Assembly (NCBI GenBank): GCA_030614585.1
Contig: JAUWTT010000076.1
Span: 1 to 11,084, forward strand
Origin: Acidobacteriota bacterium
GTDB lineage: Bacteria; Acidobacteriota; UBA6911; RPQK01; JAPXNP01
Length of the DNA: 11,084 nt
Reading direction: 5' to 3'
Made by a program: the position numbers and the translations under genes. A model generated the notes under the pieces. That model saw only the letters and a program-made list of their open reading frames with translations. It was not told where the DNA came from and searched no databases. Shown here piece after piece: positions 7,408-11,084 of this stretch (the first letter of the stretch is position 1; the number at the start of each line of letters is the position of its first letter).

Positions 7408-9243
7408 CTATTCGCGCGACAATCCGTCCAGCCCCTCAGCGGGGCGATGTTGATTGGCCAGGTCTATAATCTCTTGTCGGTATCGGTTGAAATCTGGCGA
7501 GTCGGGTGCACTGTAGTTCCAGTTCTTGTAAAGGTTGGTCAATCGAGTGAAGAAAGTTCTTGCCTCCTCCTTGCCCTGAAATTCGAACTCGCTGTCAATG
7601 AGTCCCTTGAGCAGGGCAAAACTCTCCAGCTGTCGTTCTCTGGGGACGGCAGCATCGACCGAATCAAAAGCGTCCTGCTGGAGGAAGACCATATCTAGCA
7701 GCACCGATTTCTGCCATTTAACGTAGTCCTCCTCTGTAATACCTTCCTCTCCAGTCACCTGCATCATCTGGTATATCGAATCTCCCTGCGAGAGCAGTTC
7801 GCGGAGTTCATTCACGTTCTCCACCCATTCCGGACCCAAGTTGTCAGCAAACCACGCTGCGAGTTGATCCAGATAGCGAGACCAGGAGAGCAGGGGATCG
7901 ATGGCAGGGTAGTAGCGCTTGTAGGCTCGAGCCGAAGAGAGTCCCAGGAAACATTTAACTGTAGCCAGAGTCGCCTGCGTGACAGGTTCTTCGAAGTTGC
8001 CACCGGCGGGTGAGACGGTTCCGATCAGGGTCAGGCTTCCCACAGACTCGTCCGGAGTTCGAATGACCCCGGCCCTTTCGTAGACGCTCCTTATCGACGA
8101 GTCGAGGTAGGCCGGAAACGCTTCCTCACCGGGTATCTCCTCCATGCGGCCCGAGGTCTCTCGCATCGCCTGGGCCCATCGAGACGTGGAATCAGCTATG
8201 CAAAGAACGTCCAACCCCATTTGGCGGTAGTATTCCCCGAGAGTGATCCCGGTATATATCGAAGCTTCGCGAGCCGCCACCGGCATCGAAGAGGTATTGC
8301 AGATGATGATGGTCCGGTCCATGAGTGAGCCGCCGGTTCGTGGGTCGGCGGTCTCAGGGTATTCCTTAATGGTCTCCACCACTTCGCCTGCTCGCTCCCC
8401 ACAAGCGATGATAATGACAACATCCACAGTGGAATTGCGTGCGATGAGGTTTTGAAGCACGGTCTTTCCGGCACCAAACGGCCCTGGGATGCAGGCGGTG
8501 CCGCCGCGGGCAATCGGAAAAAAAGTGTCTATGATCCGCTGGGATGTGGCCAGCAATTCTGAGGGGTACAGACGCTCAGCAAAGCGCTTTCGATAGAGAG
8601 CTTCCGGGATCGGGCGTCGTACCGGCCAGCGTTGGAGCATGCTGAGTTCCCGTTCCTCGCCGTTCGCCCGGCGGATTCTCGCTATGGGTACGGTCACATT
8701 TCTGTTTCCACCTCGGATCCAGGTGAGTTCGGTTTCTTCCGGCTCATCGAAAGGAACCACAATCTTGTGTGAGTGTAACCCCTCTTGAGTGGTCCCAAGC
8801 ACCTGACCCGGCACCACACGCTGGCCCACAGATGCACTGGGTTTAAACTCCCATTTCTTCTCCAGATCAACAGAGTTGATGTCTACTCCTCTGGGAAGAA
8901 AGAATCCGTATTCATCGGCAAGCGCGCCGAGGGGATTCTGAAGCCCATCGAAAACCGAACCGAGCAGGCCGGGTGCTAAGGTTACAGAGAGCATCTCCCC
9001 TGACAGTTCAACGGAGTCTCCGACTTTGACACCTCTCGTATCTTCGAAGACCTGCATGTCGGCGAAATTCCCCTGAATCCGCAATACCTCAGACTTGAGT
9101 CGTTCTTCGCCAACCAAAATGTAGCCGACCTCGTTCTTCATCACGGGAGTCTGACTCACGTCTATAGTCACAAGACTCTCTTTAACGCCCACAACCGTGG
9201 CGAGCCTTGAGGTGCTATTCGGGGAAGAGCTGTTGGTGGTCAC
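7408..9243 (-). CDS. atpA: V/A-type ATPase catalytic subunit A
   Basis: The 611-residue protein has the usual length of V/A-type A subunits. It is the nucleotide-hydrolysing (or ATP-forming) subunit of the A3B3 head. An N-terminal beta-barrel (~12-85) is followed by the A-specific bulge region (LAPGLLGSVFDGLQNPL, ~89-105, onward). The nucleotide domain has P-loop GPFGAGKT (254-261), CGERAGE with catalytic Glu ~283, and Walker B region LCIADSTSRWAQ (~348-358). SPAGGNFEEPVTQ (~411-423) and a helical C-terminal domain follow. Sequence character is close to the chlamydial/spirochaete type, which also has GPFGAGKT where many homologues have GPFGSGKT. The start is GTG at 9241-9243 with a near-ideal RBS. 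It overlaps the end of the DUF2764 gene by 29 bases, so translation is probably coupled. The gene is the last of the run; subunits B and D do not follow it. Symbols in use are atpA or ntpA. Confidence 0.97.
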   Translation of the reverse strand: MTTNSSSPNSTSRLATVVGVKESLVTIDVSQTPVMKNEVGYILVGEERLKSEVLRIQGNFADMQVFEDTRGVKVGDSVELSGEMLSVTLAPGLLGSVFDGLQNPLGALADEYGFFLPRGVDINSVDLEKKWEFKPSASVGQRVVPGQVLGTTQEGLHSHKIVVPFDEPEETELTWIRGGNRNVTVPIARIRRANGEERELSMLQRWPVRRPIPEALYRKRFAERLYPSELLATSQRIIDTFFPIARGGTACIPGPFGAGKTVLQNLIARNSTVDVVIIIACGERAGEVVETIKEYPETADPRTGGSLMDRTIIICNTSSMPVAAREASIYTGITLGEYYRQMGLDVLCIADSTSRWAQAMRETSGRMEEIPGEEAFPAYLDSSIRSVYERAGVIRTPDESVGSLTLIGTVSPAGGNFEEPVTQATLATVKCFLGLSSARAYKRYYPAIDPLLSWSRYLDQLAAWFADNLGPEWVENVNELRELLSQGDSIYQMMQVTGEEGITEEDYVKWQKSVLLDMVFLQQDAFDSVDAAVPRERQLESFALLKGLIDSEFEFQGKEEARTFFTRLTNLYKNWNYSAPDSPDFNRYRQEIIDLANQHRPAEGLDGLSRE

Positions 9244-9889
9244 GTGTCACCTCCTCTATCAGGTCTTGAAAACGGCCAGTAGCCGCGTCTGCATCATAGC
9301 TGAGCCAGCGGCTCAAAATGTCCCACCGGTAGAAAAAAGCGAATACCTGCTCGAACCCGAAGGGACGGGAGTCTGAGATCCGGGCAAGATGGTGCCAAAC
9401 CAGATTCATCAAAAACCGTTCGAGGCTCAGGGCTTCTTGTTTCTCAACCAGAATGTGGGCTTCGTCGATCCAGGGAAACACTGACGATAGTCCAAAGTCG
9501 GGAGCATCCCATCGACTTTCAATTTTCCGAATCCATCGACCCACGCCCCAGGGTTCGCCTTCCCCTGGAAGGGATCCGGCCATCCGGTGACGCAGCCCTC
9601 CTAAGACCGTGCGCAGGTCCATCCGATACTCGACGAAGCCCCGGAGCGCCGGGTGAGAAATGCTCTTCATCGTGTGATGGAACTGTTGGCTGATTTCTGA
9701 AGTTGTATGCTGCGCAGGGTGATTTTGCCAGTTCAAAAGCTCTTCTGAGCCGGCAAGTTGCGCTCGATCTTCTGCCTCCAGCAACTTGAGCCGGCTGTCG
9801 AGTTGTTTCCGAGTGATTGGGAGCCATTCTGCCTCCTCAAAGTGAGGGAGGTAGGGGAGGCTTGAAACCAGGAAGTAGTAAGCGGCCAT
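9215..9889 (-). CDS. DUF2764 family protein of V-type ATPase operons
   Basis: The 224-residue protein begins MAAYYFLVSSLPYLP, the N-terminal pattern of the DUF2764 proteins found between atpE and atpA in Chlamydia (CT309 type) and Bacteroides V-ATPase operons. It is rich in Trp, Arg and Leu, seems wholly helical and soluble, and has no signal peptide or membrane segment. Its function is not established. Its fixed place beside E and A suggests a structural or assembly partner of the ATPase, possibly standing in for the central connector subunit C (inference). It starts 13 bases after atpE and its end overlaps atpA by 29 bases. Its own RBS is weak (TAAGG about 13 bases upstream, overlapping the atpE stop), so it may depend on ribosomes finishing atpE. 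Confidence 0.8.
   Translation of the reverse strand: MAAYYFLVSSLPYLPHFEEAEWLPITRKQLDSRLKLLEAEDRAQLAGSEELLNWQNHPAQHTTSEISQQFHHTMKSISHPALRGFVEYRMDLRTVLGGLRHRMAGSLPGEGEPWGVGRWIRKIESRWDAPDFGLSSVFPWIDEAHILVEKQEALSLERFLMNLVWHHLARISDSRPFGFEQVFAFFYRWDILSRWLSYDADAATGRFQDLIEEVTRDHQQLFPE
9250..9255 (-). promoter_or_regulatory. Ribosome binding site of atpA, inside the DUF2764 coding region
   Basis: AGGAGG on the minus strand, followed by TGACAC, sits six bases before GTG 9241-9243. This near-perfect Shine-Dalgarno sequence fixes the GTG as the atpA start even though it lies within the preceding gene. It would help give high atpA translation. Confidence 0.8.
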
Positions 9890-9902
9890 AGTAGTAGATG
9901 CC

Positions 9903-10565
9903 TTACTCAGAACCCTCCAGGATGGCTCGAAAGCGTGGAAGCAAGTACTTGAGAATCAAGTCGGAGATCGTGTCTTCGGAAAGATCAATCTCCAGAGACT
10001 CGCCCACCAGGCACACCTTCGCACCACCTCCCATGTCTTTTGAGGAGACAAGCTCAATTCCCTCACGAAGCATTTTGTTTGAGATCGCCAGGGCCGCACG
10101 CCGGGTACTCTTGGTATGTTCAGGGGACATCTCCTGGCCCTTGATGAAGACATCGGAGATCAATATCCTGGCCTCTTTGTCCTTCACATACTCTTCAACT
10201 GCGTGCCCGGCCAGAACCAGGACCAGGGACCGGAGAAACTCACCGTCGAGCGTAACGTCTGAGACCAGCCGTCTGACGTGTTCCTCGAAGGCAGCAACAA
10301 CCGCCGCTTTGAGCTCGAGGCCTGTATCGCGGAAGGCAAGCTTGAGTGATTCCAGTGCAGCCTCGTTTTCCAGTTGAATGGTACTCCGGGCGCCGGCCAG
10401 CTTCTCATCCGCTTCTTTCTGTGCCTCCGAGACAATTCGCGCAGCCTCTTGACGGGCCTCGGAGAGGATTCGATCGGCCTCCTGCCGGCCGGATTGGACA
10501 CCTTCGTCCCTAATCCTGGCAATCAAGTCACTGACTCCCGCGGATGATTTTGATTCGACTGTCAT
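9903..10565 (-). CDS. atpE: V/A-type ATPase peripheral stalk subunit E
   Basis: The 220-residue protein has the two-part layout of subunit E. A long charged, Ala-rich coiled coil covers roughly residues 10-85 (repeats such as EADRILSEARQEAARIVSEA). A globular C-terminal domain of about 130 residues follows, which binds the head. Subunit E pairs with a G/H-type subunit to form the peripheral stalk that stops the A3B3 head from spinning. No G/H gene is visible in this window. The start ATG at 10565 is supported by GGAGG (10574-10578) eight bases upstream, within the 14-base gap after atpK. Length is slightly above the ~200 residues usual for the family. Identification rests on the coiled-coil layout, length and position between atpK and DUF2764/atpA. 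Confidence 0.88.
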   Translation of the reverse strand: MTVESKSSAGVSDLIARIRDEGVQSGRQEADRILSEARQEAARIVSEAQKEADEKLAGARSTIQLENEAALESLKLAFRDTGLELKAAVVAAFEEHVRRLVSDVTLDGEFLRSLVLVLAGHAVEEYVKDKEARILISDVFIKGQEMSPEHTKSTRRAALAISNKMLREGIELVSSKDMGGGAKVCLVGESLEIDLSEDTISDLILKYLLPRFRAILEGSE

Positions 10566-10579
10566 CTCTGTAACCTCCG

Positions 10580-11026
10580 CTATTCAGGCAAGGATCCCGC
10601 TAGAACCAGTGCAAAGACAAACGCGAAAACGGCGAAACCCTCGATGACCGCCGCCGGTGCCAGGGAGATGCCGAACACCTCGGGCTTCGATTTTGAAGCA
10701 TTGATCGCGGCGGCACAGGCACTACCCTGGGTAAAGCCGCTGACCAACAGGGCGAGTCCCGAACCCACTCCCAAAGCAAAGATGCCGGGGGAATTGGCCA
10801 GGGTCAGAGGTACGTTCAGTGTGAGGGTCACAACGATTCCATAAATAGTCTGCGAAGAGGGCATGGCCGACACTCCGATGAAGCGGCCGTAGCCGCCCTC
10901 GACTTCCAGTAGCGCCCCGGCTGCAGCCATGCCGCCCCGCGAACACCCGATCATGCTGCCCATGGCCCCCAGGACCAGAGGTGCGTAAATGCCAATCCAG
11001 CCCAAGGTCAAGAAAGTCGGTTCCAC
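10580..11026 (-). CDS. atpK: V/A-type ATPase proteolipid subunit K (c-ring subunit)
   Basis: The 148-residue membrane protein has four hydrophobic helices, i.e. two fused hairpins, as in the ~16-kDa K proteolipids. Residues matching the Na+ ligands of E. hirae NtpK are present: Ser58-Gln59 in AMPSSQTIYG (Thr64-Gln65), Tyr62 (Tyr68), Gln100 in GFTQG (Gln110) and Glu129 in PAAVIEGFA (Glu139). Only the second hairpin carries the ion-binding Glu; the first has Gly-rich sequence. The ring rotates as ions cross the cytoplasmic membrane. The start is GTG 11024-11026, preceded by AAGGAAGG (11033-11040) with a 6-base spacer. It overlaps the end of the preceding frame (atpI) by 19 bases and precedes atpE by 14 bases, so the genes are almost certainly co-transcribed. 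Confidence 0.95.
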   Translation of the reverse strand: MEPTFLTLGWIGIYAPLVLGAMGSMIGCSRGGMAAAGALLEVEGGYGRFIGVSAMPSSQTIYGIVVTLTLNVPLTLANSPGIFALGVGSGLALLVSGFTQGSACAAAINASKSKPEVFGISLAPAAVIEGFAVFAFVFALVLAGSLPE

Positions 11027-11084
11027 GAAACACCTTCCTTTCTGCTGAAGGGGCGATAGAGGTTTCCATCCTCCTGAACCCCCC
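11008..11084 (-). CDS. atpI: C-terminal tail of V/A-type ATPase subunit I (a-subunit), partial
   Basis: A frame entering from the right edge gives 24 residues, ending in GNLYRPFSRKEG...NRLS and TGA at 11008-11010, overlapping the atpK start by 19 bases. A short (L/F)Y-x-PF stretch near the end is typical of I/a subunits of V-type ATPases, and I immediately before K is their usual order. The rest of the gene is outside the window, so the call rests on a short motif, position and overlap. Confidence 0.5.
   Translation of the reverse strand, partial: GVQEDGNLYRPFSRKEGVSWNRLS

Overview
The window looks like chromosomal DNA from an uncultured Gram-negative bacterium of moderate GC. An outer-membrane TonB-dependent receptor shows the Gram-negative envelope. 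A V/A-type (not F-type) ATPase with the DUF2764 accessory gene is the arrangement known from Chlamydiae, spirochaetes and some Bacteroidetes. TGA ends several genes and TGG encodes Trp, so the genetic code is standard. No gene here fixes the phylum; PVC bacteria, spirochaetes, Acidobacteriota or similar lineages are all compatible.

Region 1 (1-5353, all minus strand) reads in transcription order as a TonB-dependent receptor (5353-3083), a secreted SGNH/GDSL hydrolase (2901-2146) and a clan GH-D alpha-galactosidase-like glycosidase that runs off the left edge. This looks like a small uptake-and-degradation locus for a galactose-containing or acylated glycan; that role is inferred from gene content only. 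A 43-bp TTCGA-rich repeat lies in both intergenic gaps. The glycosidase has a clean RBS, ATG and signal-peptide-like N-terminus, but an in-frame TGA then cuts these off from the catalytic domain, so it is either a recent pseudogene or the product of a base error. The receptor has a good sigma70-like promoter overlapped by an inverted repeat.

Region 2 (5553-7229, plus strand) is a single gene for an OLD-family ATPase/TOPRIM nuclease of the YbjD type. It is divergent from the receptor and convergent with the ATPase genes, and has no visible partner.

Region 3 (7408-11084, minus strand) is a tight run of V-type ATPase genes: the end of subunit I, then K (proteolipid ring), E (peripheral stalk), DUF2764 and A (catalytic subunit). 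The usual order in bacteria with this enzyme is E-DUF2764-A-B-D-I-K. Here I-K precedes E and nothing follows A, so the operon seems circularly permuted or split. The K subunit carries the residues that bind Na+ in Enterococcus hirae NtpK, which suggests a sodium-coupled enzyme.

No RNA gene, CRISPR array, transposase, integrase or tRNA was seen. No wholly new system is evident. The points most worth checking are the interrupted glycosidase, the rearranged ATPase operon and its Na+ signature.
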